Shown here: positions 1 to 7,444 of the stretch, piece by piece
How positions within the stretch are numbered: the first letter of the stretch is position 1
Layout of the letters: every line of letters starts with the position of its first letter
NCBI RefSeq assembly: GCF_024171945.1
Contig: NZ_JAMTCR010000006.1
Location: forward strand, 744,001-808,000
Source: Actinokineospora globicatena
GTDB taxonomy: Bacteria; Actinomycetota; Actinomycetes; Mycobacteriales; Pseudonocardiaceae
Length of the DNA: 64,000 nt
Direction: 5' to 3'
Notes under the pieces: generated by a model
What the model was told of the DNA's origin: nothing
Databases searched by the model: none
The model's input: only the letters and a program-made list of their open reading frames with translations
Made by a program: the position numbers and the translations under genes

Positions 1-47
1 CCGGCCGCGACCGTCATCGCCAGAGCGGAACGTCGGGTGAGGGACAC
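1..47 (-). CDS. Start of an exported protein, cut by window edge
   Basis: Only the first 15 codons are present. A GTG start at 45-47 follows a strong ribosome site (AGGAGGTG on the minus strand, complement of 53-60) with 5 bases between. The peptide begins MSLTRRSALAMTVAA, which reads like the start of a signal peptide with a twin-arginine pair (TRRSALA), so Tat or Sec export is likely. It is divergent from the chitinase gene. Nothing can be said about the mature protein. Confidence 0.6.
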   Translation of the reverse strand, partial: MSLTRRSALAMTVAA

Positions 48-363
48 CCGTGCACCTCCTCGCGTCGCGAACCCGGTCCCCGATCGGCAGGGTGGGGCCG
101 GGTACCGCAGTGGTTCGCGCGCCGCGGTGCACCGCGCGCGATGGGATCTCACCGAGGGTGCCCTATGACCGCTCCGGCGCGCCCATCTCAACTATGCATA
201 GCGAACACCTAATGTCTGAACTGGGAAAATGGGATCACCTCAGCGGTTCCGACGGGCGTTCACCGTCCACGTCGGACTATCAGACGCCCCCGAGGGGTGG
301 ATGATTCACTCGATCATCCGATGTCCGGTGGGTGACGACCATGGGAACTGGGAAGGAAATAAT
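48..363. other. Intergenic region upstream of chitinase
   Basis: This is the divergent promoter region between the left-edge gene and the chitinase gene. Its right half is richer in A and T than the surrounding genes, as expected for promoters. I see no coding signal. The two DasR-type sites are annotated separately just to the right. Confidence 0.5.
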
Positions 364-398
364 TGGTCTAGACCGGTTGAGTTATGTGGTTTAGACCA
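364..398. promoter_or_regulatory. Two DasR-type operators (dre) before chitinase
   Basis: TGGTCTAGACCG (364-375) and TGGTTTAGACCA (387-398) are near-copies of the palindrome TGGTCTAGACCA, the classic direct repeat of Streptomyces chitinase promoters bound by the GntR-family GlcNAc sensor DasR. The two starts are 23 bp apart, about two helical turns. They end about 53 bp before the chitinase GTG. An exact copy lies before the LPMO gene at 32367-32378. Confidence 0.8.
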
Positions 399-451
399 CT
401 TACGCTCATGCACATCCCTGCATCCCTGCTCGTGTCCCCAGGAGGTGAAGC

Positions 452-2863
452 GTGGTCAGAAAGAGCCTCCCCTTGCTCCTCTTGCTGGCTCTGCTCTCCG
501 GTATCACCCTCGCGGTCGCCGCGGCACCCAGCAACACCGCCGCGGCCGCCGACAACTCCGACTGCCGCCCGGACGGGTTGGCCACGACCGCGAACCTCGC
601 GGTGCCCTACTGCCTCGCCTACGACACCGACGGCCGCGAGAAGATGGGTGCCGACCACCCGCGCCGCGTGATCGGCTACTTCACCAGCTGGCGCACCGGC
701 AAGAACGGCCAGCCCGCGTACCTGGCCAGCAACATCCCGTGGAGCAAGATCACCCACATCAACTACGCGTTCGCCCACATCGACGGCGCGGGCAAGGTCT
801 CGGTCGGCCCCGACTCGGCCGACAACCCCGCCACCGGCATGACCTGGCCGGGCGTCGCGGGCGCCGAGATGGACCCGTCGCTGCCCTACAAGGGGCACTT
901 CAACCTCCTGAACAAGTACAAGAAGCAGTACCCCAACGTGAAGACGCTGATCTCGGTCGGCGGTTGGGCGGAGACCGGCGGTTACATCGGCGCTGACGGC
1001 AAGCGCGTCGCCGACGGCGGCTTCTACTCGATGACCGACTCCGCCGCGAAGATCAACACCTTCGCCGACTCGGCGGTGGACTTCATCCGCAAGTACGGCT
1101 TCAACGGCGTGGACATCGACTACGAGTACGCCACCTCGATGTCGAACTCGGGCAACCCCGACGACTTCACCGTCTCCAACCCGCGCCGCGCCAAGCTGAT
1201 GGCCGGGTACGTGACGCTGATGAAGACGCTGCGCGAGAAGCTCGACGCGGCCGCCGTCGCCGACAACAAGTACTACACGCTCTCGGTCGCCGCGCCCTCC
1301 TCCGGCTACATGCTGCGCGGCATGGACACCTACCAGGTCACCCAGTACCTGGACTACCTGAACATGATGACCTACGACCTGCACGGCGCGTGGAACAACT
1401 TCGTCGGCCCGAACGCCGCGCTCTACGACGACGGCAAGGACGCGGAGCTCCAGTTCTGGCAGTACTACACGACCTCGCAGTACGCGGGGCTCGGTTATCT
1501 GAACAGCGACTGGTCCTACCACTACTTCCGCGGCGCCATGGGTGCGGGGCGGATCAACCTCGGTGTCCCGTACTACACCCGGGGTTGGCAGAATGTCACC
1601 GGTGGCACCAACGGGTTGTGGGGTTCGGCGCCACTGCCGGACCAGACCAAGTGCCCACCGGGCACCGGCGGCACGGTCGGCTCGAAGACCTCGTGCGGCA
1701 ACGGCGCGGTCGGCATCGACAACCTCTGGCACGACGAGGACACCAAGGGCAGTGAGGTCCCGGCGGGCTCCAACCCGCTGTGGCACACCAAGAACCTCGC
1801 CGAGGGCAAGGTCGGCAGCTACGGCCCCGCCTACGGCCTCGACCCGACCAACAAGCCCGAGGACCGGCTGACCGGCACCTACGCCCGCAACTACGACTCG
1901 ACCCTGGTCGCGCCGTGGCTGTGGAACGCGCAGAAGAAGGTCTTCCTGTCCACTGAGGACGAGCAGTCGCTCGGCACCAAGGCGCAGTACGTCGTCGACC
2001 GCGGCCTCGGCGGCATCATGATCTGGGAGCTGGCGGGCGACTACGCCTACGACCAGACCAAGGGCGAGTGGTTCATGGGCAACACGCTGACCACGCTGCT
2101 CTACGACAAGTTCAAGACGGCCTCGCCCTACGGCAACACCAAGGCCAAGATCACCATGCCCAGCGACGTGCTGGACGTGAAGTTCACCCTCGGCGGCTTC
2201 CCGGTCGGCGACGCGAACTACCCGATCACGCCCAAGGCGAAGGTCACCAACTCCTCGACCACGACCCTGCCCGGCGGCACCGAGATCCAGTTCGACTACG
2301 GGACCTCGGCCCCGCCGACCATCGGGCAGCAGTCCGGCTGGAGCCTGTCGGTGGTCTCCACCGGCCACACCGGCAACAACATCGGTGGCCTCAAGGGCGA
2401 CCTGCACCGCTTCTCGCTGAAGCTGCCGTCCTGGCAGAGCCTGGCGCCGGGCGCCAGCGCCGAGGTGCAGCTGTCCTACTACCTGCCGGTGGCGACCCCG
2501 TCGAACATCACCATCACCTTCGGCGGCAAGTCCTACACCGCGGCGCAGGAGTACCTGCGCGGCACCGGTGGCACCACGCCCCCGTCGTCCACCACCGCCC
2601 CGCCGTCCAGCTCGACCCCGCCGTCGAGTTCGACCCCGCCGTCCAGCTCAACGCCGCCGTCGAGTTCCACGCCGCCGTCGTCGAGCACCACCAAGCCGCC
2701 GACGTGCACCGCGGCTGCCTGGGACGCGGCGAAGGTCTACGCGGCGGGCGGGACGACCGTGTCCTACAACGGTCGCCAGTACAAGAACAAGTGGTGGACC
2801 CAGGGCGACCGCCCCGACCTGAGCGGTCAGTGGGGGGTGTGGCAGGACCTCGGTGCCTGCTGA
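452..2863 (+). CDS. Secreted GH18 chitinase with C-terminal chitin-binding module
   Basis: An 803-residue endochitinase-type enzyme that should hydrolyse chitin outside the cell. Residues 1-35 form a Sec signal peptide. The GH18 catalytic barrel spans roughly 65-560 and carries the active-site run GVDIDYE, with E225 as proton donor and D221 and D223 in place. The first Asp of the usual DxxDxDxE signature is Asn218 here. A beta-rich domain follows (about 570-700), then a Pro-Ser-Thr linker of PPSSST repeats and a CBM5/12-like module (about 755-803) with surface aromatic residues (KWW, WQD). GTG 452 was chosen because GGAGGTG lies 5 bases upstream. Two DasR-type operators precede it, so induction by GlcNAc or chitin products is likely. 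Confidence 0.93.
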   Translation: MVRKSLPLLLLLALLSGITLAVAAAPSNTAAAADNSDCRPDGLATTANLAVPYCLAYDTDGREKMGADHPRRVIGYFTSWRTGKNGQPAYLASNIPWSKITHINYAFAHIDGAGKVSVGPDSADNPATGMTWPGVAGAEMDPSLPYKGHFNLLNKYKKQYPNVKTLISVGGWAETGGYIGADGKRVADGGFYSMTDSAAKINTFADSAVDFIRKYGFNGVDIDYEYATSMSNSGNPDDFTVSNPRRAKLMAGYVTLMKTLREKLDAAAVADNKYYTLSVAAPSSGYMLRGMDTYQVTQYLDYLNMMTYDLHGAWNNFVGPNAALYDDGKDAELQFWQYYTTSQYAGLGYLNSDWSYHYFRGAMGAGRINLGVPYYTRGWQNVTGGTNGLWGSAPLPDQTKCPPGTGGTVGSKTSCGNGAVGIDNLWHDEDTKGSEVPAGSNPLWHTKNLAEGKVGSYGPAYGLDPTNKPEDRLTGTYARNYDSTLVAPWLWNAQKKVFLSTEDEQSLGTKAQYVVDRGLGGIMIWELAGDYAYDQTKGEWFMGNTLTTLLYDKFKTASPYGNTKAKITMPSDVLDVKFTLGGFPVGDANYPITPKAKVTNSSTTTLPGGTEIQFDYGTSAPPTIGQQSGWSLSVVSTGHTGNNIGGLKGDLHRFSLKLPSWQSLAPGASAEVQLSYYLPVATPSNITITFGGKSYTAAQEYLRGTGGTTPPSSTTAPPSSSTPPSSSTPPSSSTPPSSSTPPSSSTTKPPTCTAAAWDAAKVYAAGGTTVSYNGRQYKNKWWTQGDRPDLSGQWGVWQDLGAC

Positions 2864-2877
2864 CCCACCTGAGGTAG

Positions 2878-2904
2878 CCGGGTCCGCCACGCGGGCGGAC
2901 CCGG
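2878..2904 (+). terminator. Hairpin after chitinase
   Basis: Perfect 11-bp stem (2878-2888 with 2894-2904) and a 5-base loop, starting 14 bases after the chitinase stop. There is no T tract after it, so it may act with the stronger hairpin at 2970-3010. Confidence 0.6.
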
Positions 2905-2969
2905 TGTGAGAGCAACGCGGGACGATCGCCGGTGTACCCGGCCCGGCGGTCGCCCCGCGGTCCACTCGG

Positions 2970-3010
2970 ACCGGCCCTGGGAACCCTGCCCCAGGGCCGG
3001 TCTTTCTTTT
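2970..3010 (+). terminator. Rho-independent terminator
   Basis: A 12-bp stem (2970-2981 with 2990-3001), an 8-base loop and a T-rich tail (CTTTCTTTT). This is a convincing plus-strand terminator for the chitinase transcript. It sits just before the convergent stop of the reductase gene. Confidence 0.85.
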
Positions 3011-3014
3011 CCGG

Positions 3015-3602
3015 CTACGTGCTGGGAACCGCCGAGTTCGGGTTCACGCCCGCGAAGGCGAGGCCGATGACGAACCCGGCGACCTCCTCCAGCTGCCGGG
3101 CGCGGCTGAGCGGACCGAGGACGGCCGGGGTGGCCCCGGTCTCGCGGACCAGCCCGGCGACGGCGGTGAGCGCGGCCTGGTCGTCGCCGCAGAGCGGGAC
3201 CACCGTGCCGGTCGCGTCGGCCCAGTGGGCGGCGGGGAACAGGTGGAACGCCTTGACCACGTGGGCGCCGCTGCTCTCGGCGACGGACTCGGCCGCCGAG
3301 GTGCTGGGCAGCAGGACGCCGATGCCGTGCTCGACGGCGTTCGTGGGGTCGATGAGCGCCTTGCCGCGCAGCGCGTCCCCAGCGGCCGCCAGGACGTCCG
3401 GCACGCCTTCCCAGCGCACGGCGAGCAGGGCGACGTCCGCGTTCGTGACGGCCTCGCGGAACGTCGCGGCGGTGGCACCCAGCCGGTCGGCCAGGGCGCG
3501 GGTGTTGGCGGGGGAGCGGCCCGCGATGGTCAGGTCGTGGTGTGCCCAACGGGCGCCGAGGGCGGCGGCGACCGCCCCGGTGCCGAGGATTGCGATTCGC
3601 AT
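3015..3602 (-). CDS. F420H2:NADP-reductase-like NAD(P)-binding protein
   Basis: A 195-residue Rossmann protein of the NADP oxidoreductase, coenzyme F420-dependent family. The N-terminus MRIAILGTGAVAAALGARW contains the GxGxxA/G dinucleotide-binding loop, and the conserved DPTNAVEHG stretch follows at about residues 100-110. The ATG at 3602 was chosen over an upstream in-frame extension because the Rossmann strand begins at residue 2. It is divergent from an HxlR-type regulator 64 bp away, a common pairing in which the regulator controls the oxidoreductase. The substrate cannot be told from sequence, and short-chain NmrA-like roles are possible. Confidence 0.75.
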   Translation of the reverse strand: MRIAILGTGAVAAALGARWAHHDLTIAGRSPANTRALADRLGATAATFREAVTNADVALLAVRWEGVPDVLAAAGDALRGKALIDPTNAVEHGIGVLLPSTSAAESVAESSGAHVVKAFHLFPAAHWADATGTVVPLCGDDQAALTAVAGLVRETGATPAVLGPLSRARQLEEVAGFVIGLAFAGVNPNSAVPST

Positions 3603-3608
3603 GCCGCG

Positions 3609-3643
3609 ACGGTAGGCAGTTCGACGCGCACCGAACGGTAGGC
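3609..3643. promoter_or_regulatory. Direct repeat in reductase/HxlR intergenic region
   Basis: ACGGTAGGC occurs at 3609-3617 and again at 3635-3643, in the same orientation and 26 bp apart, between two divergent genes. This is a candidate binding site for the HxlR-type regulator at 3667. The assignment is inference from position only. Confidence 0.4.
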
Positions 3644-3666
3644 GTCGGAGGCGGCACACTGGGGGA

Positions 3667-3996
3667 ATGTGCGAGACGTGGGTGGCGGACTGCCGGTTGC
3701 GAGCGGGGACGGACCTGTTCGCGCACCGCTGGGACACGGTGCTGCTGGCCGCGCTGCGCCCCGGTCCGCTGCGCCGGGTGGACCTGCGGGCGTCGGTCGG
3801 CGGGCTCAGCGACAAGGTCCTCACCGAGTCGCTGCGCCGCCTGCTCGACCGGGGGCTCGTCGAGCGCCGCCGCTACGCCGAGGCCCCGCCGCGGGTCACC
3901 TACGAACTGAGCGCACTGGGCGTGACCCTGGTCGACGGGCCGTTGCGCGCATTGGGGGACTGGGTGGTCGAACACGGTGACGCACTGCTCGGCTGA
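3667..3996 (+). CDS. HxlR-family winged-helix regulator
   Basis: A 109-residue protein covering a single HxlR domain. It has an N-terminal Cys (MCETW), the run LFAHRWDTVLLAALRPGPLR typical of the family, a recognition helix around LSDKVLTESLRRLLDRGLVERR, and the wing sequence PPRVTYELSALG. HxlR proteins are dimeric DNA-binding regulators, often redox- or aldehyde-responsive through the N-terminal Cys; Cys2 and Cys9 are candidates here. Start ATG 3667 has GGGGGA just upstream. It probably regulates the divergent reductase and itself. Confidence 0.85.
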   Translation: MCETWVADCRLRAGTDLFAHRWDTVLLAALRPGPLRRVDLRASVGGLSDKVLTESLRRLLDRGLVERRRYAEAPPRVTYELSALGVTLVDGPLRALGDWVVEHGDALLG

Positions 3997-4164
3997 GAAT
4001 TTCTCTTGTACAGCGGACAATAGTCCCGTTACATCTGGGAAATCCCCACTTGGGCGGATTCCGAGCCCCGGATGGGCCACGCCACCTGCGACTATGTGAA
4101 CGAGACCGGCGTAATAAGGCTGCTTTATGTCTTCGGTCTATATCTGGCCGTGATGGGTGTTCCT

Positions 4165-4197
4165 ACACTCGGGAAGCCGAGTGTTCGAGAGAACACT
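4165..4197 (+). promoter_or_regulatory. Two overlapping hairpins in snapalysin leader
   Basis: ACACTCG (4165-4171) can pair with CGAGTGT (4178-4184), while AGTGTTC (4180-4186) can pair with GAACACT (4191-4197). The two stems share bases 4180-4184 and cannot form together. As DNA, the second is a 7+7 inverted repeat with a 4-base spacer and could be a dimeric operator. It lies 34 bp before the snapalysin start. GTGTTC also occurs at 4157-4162 in the same orientation. Confidence 0.45.
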
Positions 4198-4230
4198 TAA
4201 ACCCTGCATCACAAACGCCAGGAGAGCCCT

Positions 4231-4785
4231 ATGTCCCTGCGTGGATACACGCGCGTCCTCATCGCCGGTGCCGCACTGGTGCTCGGTCTCACCGGTGCGA
4301 CCGCCACCGCCGCTGCCGCCCCGGCGGCGCCGCAGGCAGCGCCCACCGTCGCGGCCCGCACCGTCTACTACAGCGCCACCGGTTACAGCTCCCAGGCCGA
4401 CCAGGCCGCCCAGATCTGGAACTCCCGGGTCCCGAACCTGCGCCTGGTCCGCGGCGGCAACGCCACCATCCGCATCTCGGCCACCAACGGCGGCGGTTCC
4501 CGCGCCTACCCGTGCGGCCTGGGCTGCGGCACCATCTACATCGACAACCGCGACGTCGCCGCGGGCAACGACGCCCTGCGCATCGTCGCCCACGAGATCG
4601 GGCACGCCCTCGGCCTGCCCGACAACTACAACGGCGTCTGCTCCCAGCTGATGTCCGGTGGCAGCGCGGGCACCTCGTGCCGCAACCCGTACCCGAACGC
4701 GACCGAGTCGAACCGGGTCAACCAGCTCTTCGCGGGCCGCGCGCAGCTCGCCCCGCTCAGCGAGACCCGGGTCTACGCAGGCTGA
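4231..4785 (+). CDS. Snapalysin-family (M7) secreted zinc protease
   Basis: A 184-residue small extracellular metalloprotease. Residues 1-29 form a signal peptide ending near ATAAAAP, followed by a short pro-region. The catalytic motif HEIGHALGLPD matches HExxHxxGxxD of snapalysin, with two His and an Asp as zinc ligands and Glu as base. Cysteines in CGLGC and in the C-terminal VCSQ and TSCRN segments probably form disulfides. The length is typical of the family. An AGGAG ribosome site precedes ATG 4231. In Streptomyces these genes usually lie beside a divergent LysR regulator; none is adjacent here, so control may act through the inverted repeats just upstream. Confidence 0.9.
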   Translation: MSLRGYTRVLIAGAALVLGLTGATATAAAAPAAPQAAPTVAARTVYYSATGYSSQADQAAQIWNSRVPNLRLVRGGNATIRISATNGGGSRAYPCGLGCGTIYIDNRDVAAGNDALRIVAHEIGHALGLPDNYNGVCSQLMSGGSAGTSCRNPYPNATESNRVNQLFAGRAQLAPLSETRVYAG

Positions 4786-4809
4786 CCCACCCCTGCGGTC
4801 TGTCCCCCC

Positions 4810-4843
4810 GGCGGTCCCGCGCCGCGTTGACCGCACCACACCG
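4810..4843. repeat. 34-bp segment repeated inverted at 7411-7444
   Basis: This intergenic segment downstream of snapalysin reappears in inverted orientation at 7411-7444 with a single mismatch. The distant copy lies directly upstream of a thioredoxin tail fragment. See the finding on the mosaic remnant. Confidence 0.85.
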
Positions 4844-4880
4844 AGGCCCTGGCGGGCGTCCCACCCGCCAGGGCCTCGGT
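4840..4880. terminator. Strong hairpin between snapalysin and thioredoxin
   Basis: A perfect 17-bp stem (4840-4856 with 4864-4880) and a 7-base loop, located between two convergent genes. It probably stops transcription from both sides. There is no long T tract, which is normal for GC-rich actinobacteria. Confidence 0.8.
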
Positions 4881-5003
4881 CTGTTGTGGACTGGAGGGTT
4901 GGCTGCCGACGACGGATGCACGACCTTGGTCGGCGGCCATCGGTTCAGCGTTGCCATCCCGCACTCGCGGCGTGATCCTCGGGCCGCTCTCGCCAGAAGG
5001 ACC

Positions 5004-5318
5004 TTAGGCGGCGAGCGCCTTGTCGAGTTCGTCCTGGAGCCGGGACTTGGAGCGGGCGCCCACCCAGGTGGCCACGGGCTTGCCGTCCACGAAGAGCATC
5101 AGGGTCGGCAGCGACATGACCTGGTAGTCGCGGGCCACGCCGGGGTTTTCGTCGGAGTTGAGCTTGACCACGGTCAGGGGGCGTTCCGCGGCGATCTGTT
5201 CCAGGATGGGGGCGATCATGTGGCAGGGCGGGCACCACTGGGCCCAGAAGTCGACCAGGACCGGGCCGTCGGCCGCGAGCACGGTGTCGGCGAAGGTGGT
5301 GTCGGTGGCGGTGATCAC
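5004..5318 (-). CDS. Thioredoxin with WCPPC active site
   Basis: A 104-residue cytoplasmic thioredoxin fold. The redox motif is WCPPC (about residues 29-33) instead of the classic WCGPC, and the cis-proline loop SLPTLMLF is intact. The change at the second position is expected to shift the redox potential; WCPPC-type thioredoxins are known. The ATG overlaps the stop of the MerR-family gene upstream (ATGA, 5315-5318), so both proteins are translated from one message. A diverged copy of its C-terminal tail lies at 7437-7523. Confidence 0.9.
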   Translation of the reverse strand: MITATDTTFADTVLAADGPVLVDFWAQWCPPCHMIAPILEQIAAERPLTVVKLNSDENPGVARDYQVMSLPTLMLFVDGKPVATWVGARSKSRLQDELDKALAA

Positions 5319-5704
5319 GGGGTCTCCTGGACGGTGCAGGTGGGGTGGGGTTCGCGGGCCATGGCGGCGGCGAGTTTGCGGGTGAGGTCGGCGCGCAGGT
5401 CCGCCAGTTGGGCCAGGCAGGTCTCGACCTCGGTGAGTTTGCGGCGGTAGACCTCGACGGAGTCGGCGCAGGCGTCGCCCTCGGGGTTGCCCGCGCGCAG
5501 GCAGGCGACGAACGGGCGGGTGTCGGCGAGGCTGAACCCGGCGGCCTGCAGGGCGCGGATCTCGGCGACCAGGCGCAGGTCGTGCTCGTCGTAGGAGCGG
5601 TAGCCGTTGGGTGCGCGCTGGGCCGCGAGCAGGCCCTGGGCCTCGTAGAAGCGCAGGGTGCGCGTGGTCGTCCCGGTCCGTTTGGCCAGCTCACCGATCC
5701 GCAT
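5315..5704 (-). CDS. MerR-family regulator coupled to thioredoxin
   Basis: A 129-residue MerR-type regulator. The N-terminus MRIGELAKRTGTTTRTLRFYE is the winged helix, followed by the LAAQRAPNGYRSYDEHDLR wing and a helical dimerisation segment. Three cysteines in the C-terminal half (in VACLRAG, DACADS and ETCLAQ) could form a redox or metal sensor, and a further Cys lies in PTCTVQ near the end. ATG 5704 was chosen because the MerR fold begins there; an in-frame TTG at 5737 would add 11 residues without a ribosome site. Its overlap with the thioredoxin gene suggests it controls this two-gene unit in response to oxidants or electrophiles. Confidence 0.85.
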   Translation of the reverse strand: MRIGELAKRTGTTTRTLRFYEAQGLLAAQRAPNGYRSYDEHDLRLVAEIRALQAAGFSLADTRPFVACLRAGNPEGDACADSVEVYRRKLTEVETCLAQLADLRADLTRKLAAAMAREPHPTCTVQETP

Positions 5705-5714
5705 GCCGCTGACG

Positions 5715-5738
5715 GTAAACCTTGCCGCGCGGGTCAAC
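5715..5738 (-). promoter_or_regulatory. Possible MerR operator/promoter
   Basis: Read on the minus strand, GTTGACC (5738-5732) and GGTTTAC (5721-5715) form an imperfect inverted repeat around a 10-base spacer, 10 bases upstream of the MerR ATG. TTGACC also resembles a -35 box. MerR regulators bind such sites within their own promoters. The match is only 5 of 7 positions. Confidence 0.4.
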
Positions 5739-6135
5739 GCAAGCGTTGTTTCGCGGCCTTCGAGATCTCGTCGGAGTTGGCGACGAAGTGGTCACGCTTG
5801 GCGACCGCCTCCCGGACGTAGGCGCCGACCTGGGCCGCGTCGACCTCGGCGCCGATGGGGATGTCCCAGGTCATCAGGGTGGCGGTGCCCGCGCGCAGCA
5901 CCCCGAGCGGGTCGTCGAGCAGCACGCCCCACAGGAACCGCAGGCACGCGCCCTTGCGGGTGATGTTGATCCCGGTCACCCAGTGCTTCCAGCCGCCGTC
6001 CACCGTGTACATCAGCAGCCCGTACTTGACCGCGACGTCCAACTCGGCCACCGCCACGACGGCCTCGTGCAGCGCGAGGACGGTGGCGGCCTCCGCCGGG
6101 GTGTGCCGGTCCGCGTACTCCTGGGCGACGGTCAT
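5734..6135 (-). CDS. DUF1801-family protein
   Basis: A 133-residue protein of the DUF1801/YdhG-like family, which has an unsettled function (some members act as iron chaperones). Visible family features are VKYGLLMYTVDGGWKHWVTGI and the aromatic RFLWGVLL strand. The ATG at 6135 was chosen because the conserved helix (MTVAQEYADR) starts there; the longer frame to 6207 would run across the divergent dinB promoter. Its stop lies just before the MerR gene, so the two may share a message. Confidence 0.7.
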   Translation of the reverse strand: MTVAQEYADRHTPAEAATVLALHEAVVAVAELDVAVKYGLLMYTVDGGWKHWVTGINITRKGACLRFLWGVLLDDPLGVLRAGTATLMTWDIPIGAEVDAAQVGAYVREAVAKRDHFVANSDEISKAAKQRLR

Positions 6136-6174
6136 GCGCACACGGTAGCTGACCTGCGGCGTTGACACCTCATG

Positions 6175-6188
6175 CGAACATGTGTTCG
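6175..6188. promoter_or_regulatory. LexA (SOS) box over dinB start
   Basis: CGAACATGTGTTCG fits CGAAC-N4-GTTCG, the LexA box of Gram-positive and actinobacterial SOS genes, with both half-sites perfect. It overlaps the GTG used here as the dinB start, so LexA would block initiation directly. TTGACA at 6162-6167 may be the -35 box. Confidence 0.8.
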
Positions 6189-7378
6189 TGTTGAACGAGG
6201 GCCCCATCCTGCACGCCGACCTGGACGCGTTCTACGCCTCGGTCGAGCAGCGCGACGACCCGGCGCTGCGCGGGCGGCCGGTCATCGTCGGCGCCGGCGT
6301 GGTCCTCGCGGCCAGCTACGAGGCCAAGGCCAGAGGAGTGCGCACGGCGATGGGCGGGCGGCAGGCCAGGCGGCTGTGCCCGGACGCCATCGTGGTCCAG
6401 CCGAGGATGGCGGCGTACTCGGCGGCGTCGAAGGCGGTGTTCGAGGTCTTCCGGGACACGACGCCGCTGGTGGAGGGGATATCCATCGACGAGGCGTTCC
6501 TGGACGTCGGCGGGCTGCGCAAGATCGCCGGACCACCCCGCCAGATCGCCGCGACCCTGCGCGCGGAAGTCGCACGACGGGTTGGTCTACCGATCACCGT
6601 TGGCGTTGCCCGCACGAAGTTCCTCGCCAAGGTCGCCAGCGGGGTCGCGAAGCCGGACGGACTCCTGGTCGTGCCGCACGACGCCGAACTGGCCTTCCTG
6701 CACCCGCTCCCGGTGGAACGCCTGTGGGGCGTCGGGGTTGTGACATCGGGGAAGCTGCGCGCGCTCGGCATCACGACGGTCGGCGAGGTCGCGGCGTTCG
6801 ACGTCCGGGAACTGGTGAGCATGCTGGGCGCCGGGTCCGGGCGGCACCTGCACGCGCTCGCCCACAACCGAGACCCGCGCCGGGTGCGGGTCGGGCAGCG
6901 CAGGCGGTCGATGGGCGCGCAGCGGGCGCTGGGGTCGCGCAGGCGCAGCCTCGCCGAGTTGGACGAGTTCACCGCCGGGCTGGCCGACCGCCTCGGCCGA
7001 CGACTGCGCGCCGCGGACCGGGCCTGCCGCACGGTGACCCTCCGGCTGCGGTTCGCCGACTTCACCCGGGCCACCCGCTCGCACACGGTTCCCAAGCCCA
7101 CCAACGGAACCGAGGTCGTCCTCGCCACCGCGCGGGGCCTGCTCGCCGCGGCGTGGCCGATGATCGCCGACCGCGGCATCACCCTGATCGGCCTGTCGCT
7201 GTCCAACTTCGACGACGACGCCATCCAACTGGAGCTGCCCTTCGACGACGGCCCCGACCGCGCGGCCCTCGACAGCACGCTGGACTCCCTGCGCGGCCGC
7301 TTCGGCTCCGCCGCCATCACCCGGGCCGCGCTGCTGCGCCACACACCGCAGGACGAGATGCCGATCCTGCCCGACTGA
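6182..7378 (+). CDS. dinB: DNA polymerase IV (Y-family)
   Basis: A 398-residue translesion polymerase. Catalytic carboxylates lie in HADLDAFYASVEQ (N-terminal) and SIDEAFLD (about residue 105). The palm and finger regions, the helix-hairpin-helix with WGVGVVTSGKLRALGI, and the little-finger domain follow in order. QLELPF near the C-terminus resembles a sliding-clamp-binding peptide. Start choice is uncertain: GTG 6182, GTG 6188 and TTG 6191 are in frame, and none has a good ribosome site, so a leaderless message is possible. The LexA box over the start argues for induction by DNA damage. Confidence 0.92.
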   Translation: MFVLNEGPILHADLDAFYASVEQRDDPALRGRPVIVGAGVVLAASYEAKARGVRTAMGGRQARRLCPDAIVVQPRMAAYSAASKAVFEVFRDTTPLVEGISIDEAFLDVGGLRKIAGPPRQIAATLRAEVARRVGLPITVGVARTKFLAKVASGVAKPDGLLVVPHDAELAFLHPLPVERLWGVGVVTSGKLRALGITTVGEVAAFDVRELVSMLGAGSGRHLHALAHNRDPRRVRVGQRRRSMGAQRALGSRRRSLAELDEFTAGLADRLGRRLRAADRACRTVTLRLRFADFTRATRSHTVPKPTNGTEVVLATARGLLAAAWPMIADRGITLIGLSLSNFDDDAIQLELPFDDGPDRAALDSTLDSLRGRFGSAAITRAALLRHTPQDEMPILPD

Positions 7379-7410
7379 ACCGGGTCCGCCCGATCGAACC
7401 GAGTCCACAG

Positions 7411-7444
7411 CGGTGTGGTGCGGTCGACGCGGCGCGGGACCGCC
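7411..7444. repeat. Inverted copy of 4810-4843
   Basis: This segment matches the reverse complement of 4810-4843 at 33 of 34 positions. Compared with the original region, the strong terminator stem-loop next to it is missing here, although a short AGTCCACA block from the far side of that stem-loop is retained at 7402-7409. Confidence 0.85.

Noticed and set aside
368..2407. Long antisense frame opposite the chitinase gene
   Set aside because: It is a GC-skew shadow with repetitive Val/Gly/Arg composition, no ribosome site and no domain. The sense frame encodes a complete GH18 enzyme.
5315..5737. Upstream TTG start for the MerR gene
   Set aside because: It would add 11 residues through the probable operator, and the winged helix starts at the ATG at 5704.
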